Positions 45,121-57,032 of a stretch of 64,000 nt of DNA are shown here, piece by piece. Position numbers and translations under genes: made by a program. The stretch comes from Thermogemmatispora aurantia. GTDB taxonomy: Bacteria > Chloroflexota > Ktedonobacteria > Ktedonobacterales > Ktedonobacteraceae. Under the pieces are notes generated by a model that was not told the DNA's origin, searched no databases, and was given only the letters and a program-made list of their open reading frames with translations. The stretch is taken from the NCBI RefSeq assembly GCF_008974285.1, contig NZ_BKZV01000001.1, positions 1,272,214-1,336,213 of the forward strand. The letters are read 5' to 3'. Within the stretch, counting starts at the first letter, position 1, and every line of letters begins with the position of its first letter.

Positions 45121-45229
45121 GTTGCTTGCAGCGCTACGTCCTACCCATCCTCTATGAGGAGGATTCCCCTGGCGTCGTGAATCGGCTTCTATAGATCCTG
45201 AGTATTCTATCAACTGGGAGGAGTATTTC

Positions 45230-48028
<2,799 letters not shown>

Positions 48029-48107
48029 ATACAGCAGACGCGGGTCAGTCAATGAGCACTGTTACGCTGGCCCGCTGGCTGCTTTTGAGCGCGCGAAGCT
48101 TCAGACT

Positions 48108-48162
48108 GCGGGCAAATCCTCCCCCAGTAACAGGGTAGTAGGAGGATTTGCCCGCTTTTCTT
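48108..48162 (+). terminator. Strong Rho-independent terminator after ppdK
   Basis: GCGGGCAAATCCTCC (48108-48122) pairs perfectly with GGAGGATTTGCCCGC (48141-48155), a 15-bp stem, followed by TTTTCTT. A weaker hairpin (GCGGGTCAG/CTGGCCCGC) lies before it at about 48042-48075. Confidence 0.92.
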
Positions 48163-48276
48163 GATCTGCCAGGGCGGCGCTGGCTGCTGGGAAAGCTGAC
48201 CTTTCCCTCAAGATGAAGCAGGTGCTCTTGTAGGCCAGGGCCAGCTCTCGTGGCTCACACATGGGCTGTTACAGCC

Positions 48277-48305
48277 TTGCCAAACGTGCTCTGGTTTATT
48301 ATACT
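48277..48305 (+). promoter_or_regulatory. Promoter of the proline-rich membrane protein gene
   Basis: TTGCCA (48277-48282), 17-bp spacer, TATACT (48300-48305). The transcript start is near 48312. The leader contains AAGGAGGA at 48319-48326, well before the gene's own start at 48387. Confidence 0.75.
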
Positions 48306-48386
48306 TATCTTGCTCTACAAGGAGGAGTTTGATCGAAGTTTTGCTACCAGCTCGCTGGCTCATCTGGAGCAGAAGGATAAGGCTTG

Positions 48387-49082
48387 ATGCAATCAGATCC
48401 TCAGCAACAGAATCAACCTGAGCAGCCGCCACTTGTTTCACCGTGGCCTCCTGCAGCACCAGGCCTGCAGCCTTGGCCCGCTGCACCGAACATGGTACCT
48501 CCAACATGGTTCCCTGCGCCACCATCAACGGCTTTTCCTTCTGGCATGGGTATGGGGCCGTTTCCACCTTACAGCGGTCCTGCTCCGCTACCAGCTTCTC
48601 CCGCGCCGCACCCGACACTTCAGCAACCGTGGTGGCTGCCGCTGGCCATCACCTTCTTCATAGTAGCCAGTCTGGCCAGTTGCGGCCTTACTGCCTTTCT
48701 GGCTTTCCAGCAGGCCAGCCAGAGCCTCAGTCAGGGCCTCAGCCAGAGCGTCTCTCCAGCCACGCTTGAAACGGCCCACCGCACACTGGTGCAGAATTAC
48801 TACACCGCTATCCAGCAGCAGGAGTATCAGCTAGCCTATGCCGATCTGGCAAGCGATGCTACCGTGAAAGGCCAACATCTGGACCTGAATGGCTATCTTC
48901 GGCTCGCGCACACGCAAGATCAGCGCTTCGGCAAGGTCTCTGACTTCTCCATCATAGAGCAGGACCCTTACCACTTCACTGTCACAGTCTGGCGCGATCA
49001 GGCGATCTACGAGGTCAACCTGACCTTCGCCACGCAGACCTTGCTTACCTCCGATGGTATCAGTTCGGTGGATGGGATTTAG
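48387..49082 (+). CDS. Proline-rich single-pass membrane protein
   Basis: A 231-residue protein of unknown function. The N-terminal 80 residues are Pro/Gln/Ala-rich and disordered (P-P-A-A-P-G-L-Q-P-W-P-A-A-P). One membrane helix follows (about 84-108, L-P-L-A-I-T-F-F-I-V-A-S-L-A-S-C-G-L-T-A-F-L-A-F). A Gln/Ser linker and a small outer domain (about 125-231, L-V-Q-N-Y-Y-T-A-I-Q-Q-Q-E-Y-Q-L-A-Y-A-D-L) come last. The outer domain resembles NTF2-like folds found in membrane-anchored bacterial proteins; the call is weak. TTG 48384 is one codon earlier; I prefer ATG 48387 with AAGGATAAGG. A good promoter supports it. Confidence 0.7.
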   Translation: MQSDPQQQNQPEQPPLVSPWPPAAPGLQPWPAAPNMVPPTWFPAPPSTAFPSGMGMGPFPPYSGPAPLPASPAPHPTLQQPWWLPLAITFFIVASLASCGLTAFLAFQQASQSLSQGLSQSVSPATLETAHRTLVQNYYTAIQQQEYQLAYADLASDATVKGQHLDLNGYLRLAHTQDQRFGKVSDFSIIEQDPYHFTVTVWRDQAIYEVNLTFATQTLLTSDGISSVDGI

Positions 49083-49204
49083 CCTCTCTACCTCAGCAGT
49101 CGGCTGGTCTTACCAGTAAGCGAGGGAGGAGGTCATGACTTCTTCAGGCTGCTTCAGCCAGCTCGCCCCTGCCGGAGCTTGTTTCCCCTCCTCTTTTTCC
49201 CCTC

Positions 49205-49233
49205 TTGCGGCTCTTTTGCCACCGTGCTATCAT
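49205..49233 (+). promoter_or_regulatory. Promoter of the methyltransferase-endonuclease V operon
   Basis: TTGCGG (49205-49210), 17-bp spacer, TATCAT (49228-49233) with GTGC before the -10. A transcript start near 49240 rules out translation from the longer open frame and supports ATG 49292. Confidence 0.75.
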
Positions 49234-49291
49234 CGGGAGAGTATTCCATAGGAAAGCGCCCATCGCCGAGCCACGCGGAGCGGATCTTTCT

Positions 49292-50071
49292 ATGCAACGA
49301 GAGAGAGTAAACGATTACGATACCATAGCAGCCTTTTACGACATCGAACACGCACACTTCCTGGAAGACCTGGACCTCTATCGGGACTTCGCCGAGCTAT
49401 GCGGCCCTTACGGTCCTTTGCTGGAGGTGGCCTGTGGCAGTGGTCGTCTTCTGCTACCACTGGCCCGCGAAGGCTATGAGCTGACCGGGGTCGATATCTC
49501 GGCGAATATGCTGGAACGCGCACGCCAGCGGCTGACTCAGGAGGGCCTTCTGTCACGAGTGACGCTGGTACAGCAGGATATGCGGGCTTTACATCTGGAG
49601 CAGCGCTTTCGGCTGGCATTTATCGCGCTCGGCTCCTTCGCCCATTTGACCACGCGTAAAGACCAGCAGCAAGCACTGGCCCTGTTACGTGCTCACCTGG
49701 TGACCGGCGCCACGCTCATCCTCGATCTCAGCAACGCCGATGCTCGCGCGATGGAAAATCTGAGCGGGCAGCTTCTGCACCAGGGGACCTGGACGTGCGA
49801 CGACGGCAGCCTTTTGACCCATTTTGTTTCTCCTGCCGCTTCGAACACCCGCCACGTACTGGAGCTTGTCCACTTCTATGATCAGTACTGCCAGGGAGAA
49901 ACGGTGCGACGCACGGTGACGCGCACCACTTTTTATCTCTTTGAGCGCAGTGAGCTGGAATTGATGCTGGAGCAGGCGGGTTTTGTCGTCAAGGACGTCT
50001 ACGGCAATTATGAGATGGCCCCCTACGAGCTGCAAAGCCCGCGCATGATCTTCATTGCGGAGGCACGATAA
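49292..50071 (+). CDS. SAM-dependent class I methyltransferase
   Basis: A 259-residue methyltransferase. It starts M-Q-R-E-R-V-N-D-Y-D-T-I-A-A-F-Y-D and has motif I L-L-E-V-A-C-G-S-G-R-L-L-L-P-L-A, the acidic loop T-G-V-D-I-S, motif D-M-R-A-L, and F-I-A-L-G-S-F-A-H-L. This is the Methyltransf_25 pattern used for small molecules. Substrate unknown. The open frame extends 29 codons upstream, but the promoter position puts those codons before the transcript start. The ribosome-binding site GGAG is about 12 bases upstream, somewhat far. The endonuclease V gene follows after four bases, so they are co-transcribed, without an obvious functional link. Confidence 0.85.
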   Translation: MQRERVNDYDTIAAFYDIEHAHFLEDLDLYRDFAELCGPYGPLLEVACGSGRLLLPLAREGYELTGVDISANMLERARQRLTQEGLLSRVTLVQQDMRALHLEQRFRLAFIALGSFAHLTTRKDQQQALALLRAHLVTGATLILDLSNADARAMENLSGQLLHQGTWTCDDGSLLTHFVSPAASNTRHVLELVHFYDQYCQGETVRRTVTRTTFYLFERSELELMLEQAGFVVKDVYGNYEMAPYELQSPRMIFIAEAR

Positions 50072-50075
50072 GTCC

Positions 50076-50828
50076 ATGAGAGCAGTACGCCCCCTGCATG
50101 AGTGGAATCTGCAGCCCGAGCAGGCCGTCGCTCTGCAGAAAGAGCTGGCCCGCCGAGTGATTCGCGAGGATCGCCTGCCGCCCCAGGTTCAGCACATTGC
50201 TGGCGTCGATCTGGCGATTAATGAAAATAATGGCCTGGCACGCGCTGCCGCTGTTCTTCTTTCCTATCCCTCCCTGCAGCTGGAGGAGCAACATGTCTAC
50301 GAAGAGCCAGTACGCATGGAGTATATCCCGGGCCTGCTCTCATTTCGCGAGCTGCCTTGCGTGCTGGGAGCGCTCAATCTGCTGCGGCAGGAGCCGGACC
50401 TGATCATGGTCGACGGCCAGGGGATTGCTCACCCGCGTCGGCTGGGCATCGCTTCACACCTGGGCCTCTGGCTGGATCTCCCCACAATTGGATGCGCCAA
50501 ATCGGTCCTGCGCGGCCACTACAACGAGCAGGAGCTAGGCGAAACAGTCGGTTCTTGGGTTCCTCTGCTCGATCATGGAGAGATCATCGGGGCCGCCGTG
50601 CGTACGCGCGAGCACGTCAAGCCAATGATCATATCCATCGGCCACCGGATCAGCCTGGAGACAAGTATCCGCTACGCTCTCTCCTGCTGTCGCGGTTATC
50701 GCCTGCCCGAGCCGACGCGCCTGGCCGATCGGCTCTCAAAGAATAACGCCTATCGAGAGCCAGCCAACAGACCCAAGGAGGGACAGGATACAGCGAACGG
50801 AGCCGTTCAGGATTCGCTCTGGCAGTAA
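50076..50828 (+). CDS. nfi: Endonuclease V
   Basis: Cuts DNA next to deaminated purines (inosine) as the first step of alternative excision repair. The 250-residue product has the EndoV core: I-A-G-V-D-L-A-I with catalytic Asp, Y-I-P-G-L-L-S-F-R-E-L-P (Glu), V-D-G-Q-G-I-A-H-P-R-R-L-G-I-A-S-H-L-G (Asp and His) and T-I-G-C-A-K-S. The C-terminus adds about 35 polar residues. An earlier in-frame TTG at 50055 overlaps the methyltransferase gene; ATG 50076 is preferred, with GGAGG 13 bases upstream. It is convergent with the histidine-kinase gene. It is likely to remain functional. Confidence 0.93.
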   Translation: MRAVRPLHEWNLQPEQAVALQKELARRVIREDRLPPQVQHIAGVDLAINENNGLARAAAVLLSYPSLQLEEQHVYEEPVRMEYIPGLLSFRELPCVLGALNLLRQEPDLIMVDGQGIAHPRRLGIASHLGLWLDLPTIGCAKSVLRGHYNEQELGETVGSWVPLLDHGEIIGAAVRTREHVKPMIISIGHRISLETSIRYALSCCRGYRLPEPTRLADRLSKNNAYREPANRPKEGQDTANGAVQDSLWQ

Positions 50829-50906
50829 GCGTGCTCTGGCCAGCCACCTGCACCTCTCCCCGCCTCATCTAGAGAAGCGAGCAGTACGGTGGGTCTCCAG
50901 GCCCGG

Positions 50907-52220
50907 CTAGCCGCCTTCGCCTCTCTCTTCTCCTAGCGCTGGTTCGCGATAGAGAGGAAGGGTGAAATAGAAGGTTGTGCCCCGATTAGGGACCGTCTCA
51001 AACCAAATGCGACCTCCATGCTGTTCAATGATGAGACGGGCAATGGTCAGCCCCAGTCCATAGCCCCCCATGCGCGACTGCATGCTATGGGTGGCCTGAT
51101 AGAAGCGCTCAAAAACATGAGGCTGATCCTCGGGCGCAATACCAAAGCCGGTGTCTTTCACGGAGAGTAACGCCATCTGAGGATCATCAGGATCGGGACA
51201 GGCCCGTAAGATTACGGTCCCACCTGGTGGGGTAAACTTAATGGCGCTCCCCACTAGGTTGGCAAGCACCTGCTTAATCCGCTGCGGATCAGCGTGCAGC
51301 AGCGGAGCGGGCAGCTCAATCTCCTTGCTCATGACGATCTCAGCCTTGCGCGCCAGCGGTAACAAGCTCTCGAGCACCTGCTGCGCCAGGACTTCCACGT
51401 TCACCTGCTGGAGCCGGATCTCAAAGTGTCCGGCATCGGAGCGCGCCATGAAGAGGACATCCTCTGCGAGCGAGAGCAGTTGTTGCAAAGCCTCGCTGGC
51501 ATAGCCCAGGTACTCACGCTGGGTATCGTTCAAAGGCCCCATCTGACCGCGCAAGAGTAGCTCAATAAAGCCATGTACAGAGTTGAGCGGCGTGCGTAGC
51601 TCATGCGAGACCATCGATACAAAGTGTTCTCGCATGCGATTGGCCATTTTGAGGGCAGAGACATCACGCGCAAGGAAGAAGACATAGGGTTCTTCGGCAG
51701 CATCGACAGGGGTGACACTAACTGAGGCTTCCCAACCCTGGATAGCCTCGGGACCGAGTATGATTTCCTCGTTGGCCAATGCCTGCCCTCCCTGCAAAAC
51801 GCGCACCAGTGGACAGCTGGAGGTCCCACAGAGCTGCATATGGTCCAGGTTGCGACACCTGAGTACCTGGGCACAGCCCTGACCAATGGTAGTAGCCGCC
51901 TCCCACTTTAAGATAGCCGCCGCTGCGGGATTAAAGGCTCGGAGGCGAAAGCAGCTGTCTAGCAGGAAGGCCACATCAGTAGTGGCAGCCAGCGCCTTCC
52001 CGGCACAATCTGCCAGCAGCTCCATATTGGCCCGGACGTCCCGCTCCGGTGGATGCCGCTCACGCACTACCTTCTTTCTGCCTTCCGCTCTTCCCTGCGT
52101 GCGCCCTCGATCCTCAGATGAGGACTGATCAACGCTGTCGGCACCGTTCAGCTGCAGAGCCTCAGCCACGACAGGAGCACGCTCCTTCACCCGAGAGCGG
52201 CGAGAGACCGATTTCACCAC
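50907..52220 (-). CDS. PAS-domain histidine kinase, N-box Asn replaced by Ser
   Basis: A 437-residue soluble-looking sensor kinase with no membrane helix. Residues about 70-190 form a PAS domain with four Cys (116, 122, 131, 136; C-x5-C-x8-C-x4-C), suggesting redox or metal sensing. The HisKA dimerisation helix has F-V-S-M-V-S-H-E-L-R-T-P-L (His206). The HATPase domain has D-T-G-F-G-I-A-P and G-Y-G-L-G-L-T-I-A-R. The N-box reads N-L-V-G-S-A-I-K-F-T: the second, Mg-binding Asn is Ser325 (codon AGC). Loss of that Asn usually weakens ATP use, so kinase activity is doubtful. The response regulator gene is 11 bases upstream, and the pair is likely an operon. Confidence 0.93.
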   Translation of the reverse strand: MVKSVSRRSRVKERAPVVAEALQLNGADSVDQSSSEDRGRTQGRAEGRKKVVRERHPPERDVRANMELLADCAGKALAATTDVAFLLDSCFRLRAFNPAAAAILKWEAATTIGQGCAQVLRCRNLDHMQLCGTSSCPLVRVLQGGQALANEEIILGPEAIQGWEASVSVTPVDAAEEPYVFFLARDVSALKMANRMREHFVSMVSHELRTPLNSVHGFIELLLRGQMGPLNDTQREYLGYASEALQQLLSLAEDVLFMARSDAGHFEIRLQQVNVEVLAQQVLESLLPLARKAEIVMSKEIELPAPLLHADPQRIKQVLANLVGSAIKFTPPGGTVILRACPDPDDPQMALLSVKDTGFGIAPEDQPHVFERFYQATHSMQSRMGGYGLGLTIARLIIEQHGGRIWFETVPNRGTTFYFTLPLYREPALGEERGEGG

Positions 52221-52231
52221 ATTCCCCCCTT

Positions 52232-52915
52232 TTACTTACTGACGAACTTATATCCGATACGACGCACAGAAATAATATGCCGTGGATGGGCAGCATCTGG
52301 CTCCAATTTTTTGCGCAGACGGCCAATGTAAACATCAACAATATTACTATTATTCTCATTATCGTTCCAGACTGAAGAGAGAAGCTGATCGCGGCTGACC
52401 ACTTGATCGGGGCAACTCATCAGGATGCGCAGAACCTGCATCTCGGTGCGGGTCAAGGGTACCTTGATGCGCTCATTGATGACGACCTGCAGCTCAGCCG
52501 GGAATAGCTCGATCGAGCCAACGCGGATACTTTGACTCTCACTGCGCTTGCTGCGCTTGATGCGGCGGAGCACAGCCTGGACGCGCGCGACCAGCTCCTG
52601 GTGATCGAAAGGCTTACAAATATAGTCGTCAGCCCCAATATGAAAGCCTTTGAGCTTAGACTCCATGCTATCCTGGGCGGTCATGAAGATCAGAGGGATA
52701 TCGTAGCCCTCAGCTCGCAACCTGGCTGTAAACTCGAAACCGCTTTGATAGGGCATGGCAATGTCGAGAATCAACAGGTCAGGCTCGCGCTTCTGGATCA
52801 TCTGCATGGCCCCGCGAGGGTTATCCGTGACTTCAACTTCGTAGCCTTCCTGTTTCAAGGCAAACTGCACCAGCGCAGTTGTAAACTGGCTATCATCAAC
52901 CACAAGGATATACAC
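52232..52915 (-). CDS. OmpR/PhoB-family response regulator
   Basis: A 227-residue DNA-binding response regulator. The receiver domain has V-V-D-D (acidic pocket), the phosphorylation site Asp51 in L-I-L-D-I-A-M-P, Thr79 in F-M-T-A-Q-D and Lys101 in C-K-P-F-D. The C-terminal winged helix (about 130-227) ends S-V-R-R-I-G-Y-K-F-V. The open frame continues 30 codons upstream. GTG 52915, with GAGGGG about eight bases before it, begins directly at the receiver strand V-Y-I-L-V-V-D-D, so I chose it. A 13-bp inverted repeat, AGCACgtaGTGCT (52932-52944), lies just upstream of the ribosome-binding site and could be an autoregulatory site. It is followed by the kinase gene. Confidence 0.93.
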   Translation of the reverse strand: MYILVVDDSQFTTALVQFALKQEGYEVEVTDNPRGAMQMIQKREPDLLILDIAMPYQSGFEFTARLRAEGYDIPLIFMTAQDSMESKLKGFHIGADDYICKPFDHQELVARVQAVLRRIKRSKRSESQSIRVGSIELFPAELQVVINERIKVPLTRTEMQVLRILMSCPDQVVSRDQLLSSVWNDNENNSNIVDVYIGRLRKKLEPDAAHPRHIISVRRIGYKFVSK

Positions 52916-53236
52916 AGTTCTTCCCCTCTTCAGCACGTAGTGCTCAGCCGCCGGGAATGGGGAAGGTCCGCAGTCCATCCAGCTTTGGGCTGCGTTCTGC
53001 CTCACGGCCCGGCAGGATGAGCATGCTGTTCGGACACATCGCTATAGAAGCAAAGGAGCGTAGTAGCCTAAGCGTTAGCCGCATGCCATGCCTCCTTGCA
53101 TCCCTCTCCAGGCCAGGACAACCGACGGTCGTCTCTACTTACCACGGCCCATCAACAACGCGCCAGAGGTTGATCACCGTTCTCCTCCCTCTGTGCTGTG
53201 CCTCTGCCCCCTGCTTGGCTGACCGGGGGCAAAATA

Positions 53237-55285
53237 CTACGAGACGGCCTTCGCCGCCGCGCGTAGTTTCTCCACATAGACCATCAGAATAGCGATATCC
53301 GCCGGCGTGACTCCCTCAATGCGTGAGGCCTGTCCAACCGTACGTGGGCGCAAGCGGGCCAGCTTCTGCCGCGCTTCCGTCCGTAAGTGGGGAATGCTCT
53401 GATAATCAAGGCTCTCCGGAATCAGGAGTCCCTCAAGACGCTGAGCCTGCCGAACCAATTGTTGCTGTTTTTGAACATAATATTCATACTTAACCTGTAA
53501 TTCAACCTCCTGCGCGACCTCCGGGGAGAGTGCGGGTAACGGCGGCTCAGCGTCCGCACTTTCCTCATGCTGGTAGACGCGGCGGGCCAGTTCTGCAACC
53601 TGCGTATAGTGCGTCTCGGGACGACGCAACAAATCGCGAGCCGAGGTCATCTGACCCAGCGGAGCTATTCCAACCTCGCGCGCGGCAGACTCCACACTGC
53701 GAGAGGAGGTAAAGATCAGCTTGCTCAAGCGCCCCAGGGTTTGCTCAATCTGTTCGCGCTTGCGCAGCACCCGCGCATAACGCTGCTCGTCAATGAGGCC
53801 GAAGCGATAGGCGTAGTCGCTCAGACGCAAATCGGCGCTATCGGCGCGCAGGAGGAGGCGATACTCGGCCTGAGAAGTATGCAGGCGATAAGGCTCGCTG
53901 AGGGGGCGAGTAACCAGGTCGTCGATCAGCACGCCGATATAGGCTTCGTGCCGGCCCAGCACAAAGCCTGGCTCGCCGCGGGCGTAGAGGGCGGCATTGA
54001 TGCCGGCCATCATCCCTTGAGCTGCCGCCTCCTCATAGCCAGAGGTGCCGTTAATCTGACCGGCCAGAAAGAGGCCGGCAACGGCCCGTGTTTGCAGGGT
54101 CGGCATGAGTTGATAGGGGGGGACATAGTCATATTCGACAGCATACCCAAAGCGGACAATCTCCACATGCTCCAGAGCTGGGATAGAGCGCAGCATTGCC
54201 AGCTGCACATCTTCGGGGAGACTGGTGTTCATTCCTTGTACATAGACCTCGCCCGTGCGCCAGCCTTCTGGCTCTAAAAAGACCTGATGGGAGGCCTTCT
54301 CAGCGAAACGTACCACCTTATCCTCGATCGAGGGGCAATAGCGGGGGCCGATGCCTTCGATGAGGCCATTGAAGAGAGGAGAGCGATGGAGATTGGAGCG
54401 AATCACCTCATGGGTGCGCTCATTGGTACGCACCAGGTAGCAGGGCAACTGCGGGCGCCAGCCGTGCAGATCCTCATCGCTAACTGGGTAGACCGGATTG
54501 GGACGCCCACCTGGCAGCTGCACGTCGGCCCGCGCCGTTTCATCCCAGGAGAAATAGAGGGGTACACGGCTGCCCGGCTGCGGCTCTGTCTTACTGAAAT
54601 CGATGGTGCGGGCATCGATGCGTGGCGGTGTTCCGGTTTTGAAGCGGCGCACCTCCAGGCCAAAGGCGCGTAGCGAGTCGGCGACACCCAGCGAGGGGCC
54701 TTCACCAGCACGCCCGCCCGGCTGCGTCTTCTCGCCTACCACGAGGCGCCCGTTGAGGAAGGTACCCGTTGTCAGTACCACCGCCTTCGCCTCATACTGC
54801 CAGCCAGTACTAGTCACGACTCCACGAATAGCCGGGCGCCCATCCTGACCCTGCTCGTAGAGAAAGTGCGTGATCGTCGCCTGCTTCAGATCAAGATGAG
54901 GCTGAGCCTCCAGGGCAAATTTCATCGCCAGGCGATAGGCCTGCTTGTCACACTGAGCACGCAGGGCCTGGACCGCTGGACCCTTGCCAGTGTTGAGCAA
55001 ACGAATTTGAATGAAGGTGCGATCAGTATTGCGCCCGACTTCGCCGCCCAGGGCATCGATTTCCTTGATCAGGTGCCCTTTTGCTGGTCCACCCATCGAG
55101 GGGTTGCAGGGCATGAGCGCTATACTGTCCAGGTTCATGGTCAGTAGGAGCGTCTTACGGCCCATGCGCGCGCTGGCCAGCGCGGCCTCGCAGCCAGCGT
55201 GGCCTGCCCCAACCACGATCACTTCATAGGTGTCTCGCTGCTGCCCTTCGCCAGAAAGACTATGAGTGCCTGCTTCGTTTGTCAT
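53237..55285 (-). CDS. mnmG: tRNA uridine-5-carboxymethylaminomethyl modification enzyme MnmG
   Basis: FAD enzyme that, with MnmE, adds carboxymethylaminomethyl to the wobble uridine of certain tRNAs. The 682-residue product has the FAD site [14 protein letters not shown], and [15 protein letters not shown]. It also has [22 protein letters not shown], and [14 protein letters not shown], all hallmarks of GidA. The C-terminal helical part ends in an [12 protein letters not shown] segment. ATG 55285 is chosen over a GTG six codons earlier. A promoter with TTGACG/CATAAT lies at 55340-55368. Two ACATGT sites sit between it and the gene. mnmE is not nearby. Confidence 0.96.
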   Translation of the reverse strand: MTNEAGTHSLSGEGQQRDTYEVIVVGAGHAGCEAALASARMGRKTLLLTMNLDSIALMPCNPSMGGPAKGHLIKEIDALGGEVGRNTDRTFIQIRLLNTGKGPAVQALRAQCDKQAYRLAMKFALEAQPHLDLKQATITHFLYEQGQDGRPAIRGVVTSTGWQYEAKAVVLTTGTFLNGRLVVGEKTQPGGRAGEGPSLGVADSLRAFGLEVRRFKTGTPPRIDARTIDFSKTEPQPGSRVPLYFSWDETARADVQLPGGRPNPVYPVSDEDLHGWRPQLPCYLVRTNERTHEVIRSNLHRSPLFNGLIEGIGPRYCPSIEDKVVRFAEKASHQVFLEPEGWRTGEVYVQGMNTSLPEDVQLAMLRSIPALEHVEIVRFGYAVEYDYVPPYQLMPTLQTRAVAGLFLAGQINGTSGYEEAAAQGMMAGINAALYARGEPGFVLGRHEAYIGVLIDDLVTRPLSEPYRLHTSQAEYRLLLRADSADLRLSDYAYRFGLIDEQRYARVLRKREQIEQTLGRLSKLIFTSSRSVESAAREVGIAPLGQMTSARDLLRRPETHYTQVAELARRVYQHEESADAEPPLPALSPEVAQEVELQVKYEYYVQKQQQLVRQAQRLEGLLIPESLDYQSIPHLRTEARQKLARLRPRTVGQASRIEGVTPADIAILMVYVEKLRAAAKAVS

Positions 55286-55339
55286 TTGTTGCGTTCCGCC
55301 CACTTACATGTCATGTACATGTATAACGATCACTCTGGT

Positions 55340-55368
55340 ATTATGCCGCAGATAAAAAGGCACGTCAA
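55340..55368 (-). promoter_or_regulatory. Promoter of mnmG
   Basis: The minus strand has TTGACG (55368-55363), 17 bp, then CATAAT (55345-55340). The transcript start is near 55333. Two palindromic ACATGT hexamers (55306-55311, 55316-55321) lie about 12-28 bases downstream of the start. Confidence 0.75.
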
Positions 55369-55669
55369 TACAGCCACCGCCGCCTTTGACAAATTGCTTC
55401 TCAAGCTGCTCGCTAGAAGCGCATCAGCACAGCCTCCACACTCTAGAGGACTGGTCCTGGGAAACATGCCCCCCTCCCTGCCCATCGACTGGACCGTACC
55501 AGCACCATGATTGAGGGCTGGCCTGGCCCGACCCAAGCCGAGGAGGCGCTGAAGAAATGCCAGACAGGCGACATGTGGGTGATGTGGACGGTTAGGGCCA
55601 CTAGCCCCAAGCTTAGGCGCAGCAACGGTGGGGCGGGGAAATCGCAGGCCTAAGTGGGTAGGAGTTGAC

Positions 55670-55698
55670 TTGTCCTCCTCTCTCAGATCTGCTAGAAT
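55670..55698 (+). promoter_or_regulatory. Promoter of tRNA-Leu
   Basis: TTGTCC (55670-55675), 17-bp spacer, TAGAAT (55693-55698) with TGC directly before the -10. The transcript starts near 55705, about 135 bases upstream of the tRNA. Confidence 0.65.
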
Positions 55699-55838
55699 TG
55701 CACTGGGATCTGTACCATTGCAGAGTTAACCCTGACGAGGGGGAGGAACGGTTTGGTCCGCTGGTAGGGCGCGACGGCAGGCCGAAGCGGAGAGCATCAC
55801 CAGGAGCACAGGTGCAACCTGGTAAACCAGAAGACAAC

Positions 55839-55923
55839 GGGGCGATGGCGAAATGGTAGACGCAGGGGACTTAAAATCCCCTGGGGTGAGACCCCCGTGT
55901 GGGTTCGAGTCCCACTCGCCCCA
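55839..55923 (+). tRNA. tRNA-Leu (anticodon UAA)
   Basis: Class II tRNA of 85 bases. The acceptor GGGGCGA/TCGCCCC pairs fully, with discriminator A. The anticodon stem GGGGA/TCCCC with loop CTTAAAA gives UAA. A long variable arm (TGGGGTGAGACCCCCG) is present, and the T-arm has GGTTCGAGTCC. CCA is not encoded (next bases CCT). Confidence 0.96.
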
Positions 55924-56424
55924 CCTGTTTCCTCTTGTCGCTCCAGCAGCCCCCCCTTAGCCTCTTTTCCCCGCCAGCTACAATATCCCCTAGGTCGGCT
56001 AACAATCTCATCACCCCTTCAACTTCCACCTCCCTCTCTCGACCGACGAAGCAAGGGCCAAAACTTACGTATCCGCTCCACAGGAGAATACTTCCCATGC
56101 TGCCTCCGAGCCTGAGCAAGGCAGGGAAGGTCCAGCCCTGCCTCACGCCAGACCAGTCGCGAGCGGCGGTTGCTCCTTCGCTGCTTTGTCTCTCCAGGCC
56201 CGGCACCTTGGCTTAAAAAAAGCCAGCGAATCAAGTAGAAAAATTCGCTTTTTCTGTCGTAATAGACACGCATTTTCATGTTTAATGAGGCTTCCAGCCG
56301 CACACTAAGCCATTTTGCTCAGGAAATCTGAGCGATAAAAATCATGGCTGCCAACGTTGAGCGATTGGGAAGAAGGTTCCCAGGATCTACTAGCCCACCT
56401 AGAAGAATGGAGGATGATTGAAAG
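55924..56424. other. Spacer between tRNA-Leu and the lipoprotein gene
   Basis: About 500 bases with no recognised gene. It contains a bidirectional terminator at about 56211-56255. The stretch just before it is pyrimidine-rich. Confidence 0.45.
56225..56256 (+). terminator. Rho-independent terminator, probably bidirectional
   Basis: AGCGAAT (56225-56231) pairs with ATTCGCT (56243-56249), followed by TTTTTCT on the plus strand. On the minus strand the same stem is followed by GGCTTTTTTT. It ends transcription from the tRNA-Leu side before the lipoprotein gene. Confidence 0.8.
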
Positions 56425-56970
56425 ATGAAGCGTGTGTTGAGCCTAGTGATAGGAGCGGCTATCATCATTATGGCCCTGCTGGCCTGCGGTGAAAGCACGA
56501 GCAGCAACACGGGCACCGCGGTTACTCCAGCTGCCTCGACCAGCACCAGCAAGTCGAACGGGGCCACAGCTCCAGCAACGCAGCATTTCAAAGTTGGCCA
56601 GGTGGTCAAGGTAGGTAACACCTGGCAGGTGACTGTGCTGGGCGTCAAAACCAGCAGCGGAGATGAATTCAACCAGCCCAAAGCTGGTGATACTTTCCTG
56701 CTCATCGACGTCTCGCTGAAGAACCTCAGCAGCAGCGAGCAGAGTGTCTCCTCTGTCATGAACTTCACTCTGAGGGACAGCAGCGGCCAGCAGATGGATT
56801 TCACCATCGTCACCTCGGCTCCCAAGACACCTGATGGCAAGGTTGAGGCCGGGGGACAGATCCGCGGAACGTTAGCCTACGAGGTACCCCTCTCAGAGCA
56901 TCACTACACCCTAGCCTTCGTCAGCGACCTCTTGGAGAGCGGTCAAACCATCTGGGATATCACCATCTAG
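56425..56970 (+). CDS. Lipoprotein with a DUF4352-like domain
   Basis: A 181-residue lipoprotein. The signal peptide is M-K-R-V-L-S-L-V-I-G-A-A-I-I-I-M-A-L-L-A-C, with lipobox L-L-A-C and the modified Cys at residue 21. A Ser/Thr/Ala linker (22-50) leads to a beta-sandwich (about 55-181): K-V-G-Q-V-V-K-V-G-N-T-W-Q-V-T-V, D-T-F-L-L-I-D-V-S-L-K-N-L-S, V-S-S-V-M-N-F-T-L-R-D-S. This pattern is typical of DUF4352/telokin-like immunoglobulin-like domains on bacterial surfaces. Ligand unknown. ATG 56425 has GAGGATGATTG upstream. It is a single gene between two regulatory hairpins. Confidence 0.8.
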   Translation: MKRVLSLVIGAAIIIMALLACGESTSSNTGTAVTPAASTSTSKSNGATAPATQHFKVGQVVKVGNTWQVTVLGVKTSSGDEFNQPKAGDTFLLIDVSLKNLSSSEQSVSSVMNFTLRDSSGQQMDFTIVTSAPKTPDGKVEAGGQIRGTLAYEVPLSEHHYTLAFVSDLLESGQTIWDITI

Positions 56971-57032
56971 CGCTCTCACTCACCCCTCCTCTTGCTTCAC
57001 CTGCCCAGGTGACACCTATCAAGGGAAAGTCA

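Noticed and set aside
48329..48421. Possible 30-codon leader peptide from TTG after AAGGAGGA, overlapping the proline-rich protein start
   Set aside because: Spacing from Shine-Dalgarno to TTG is only about four bases, and nothing in the peptide suggests attenuation.
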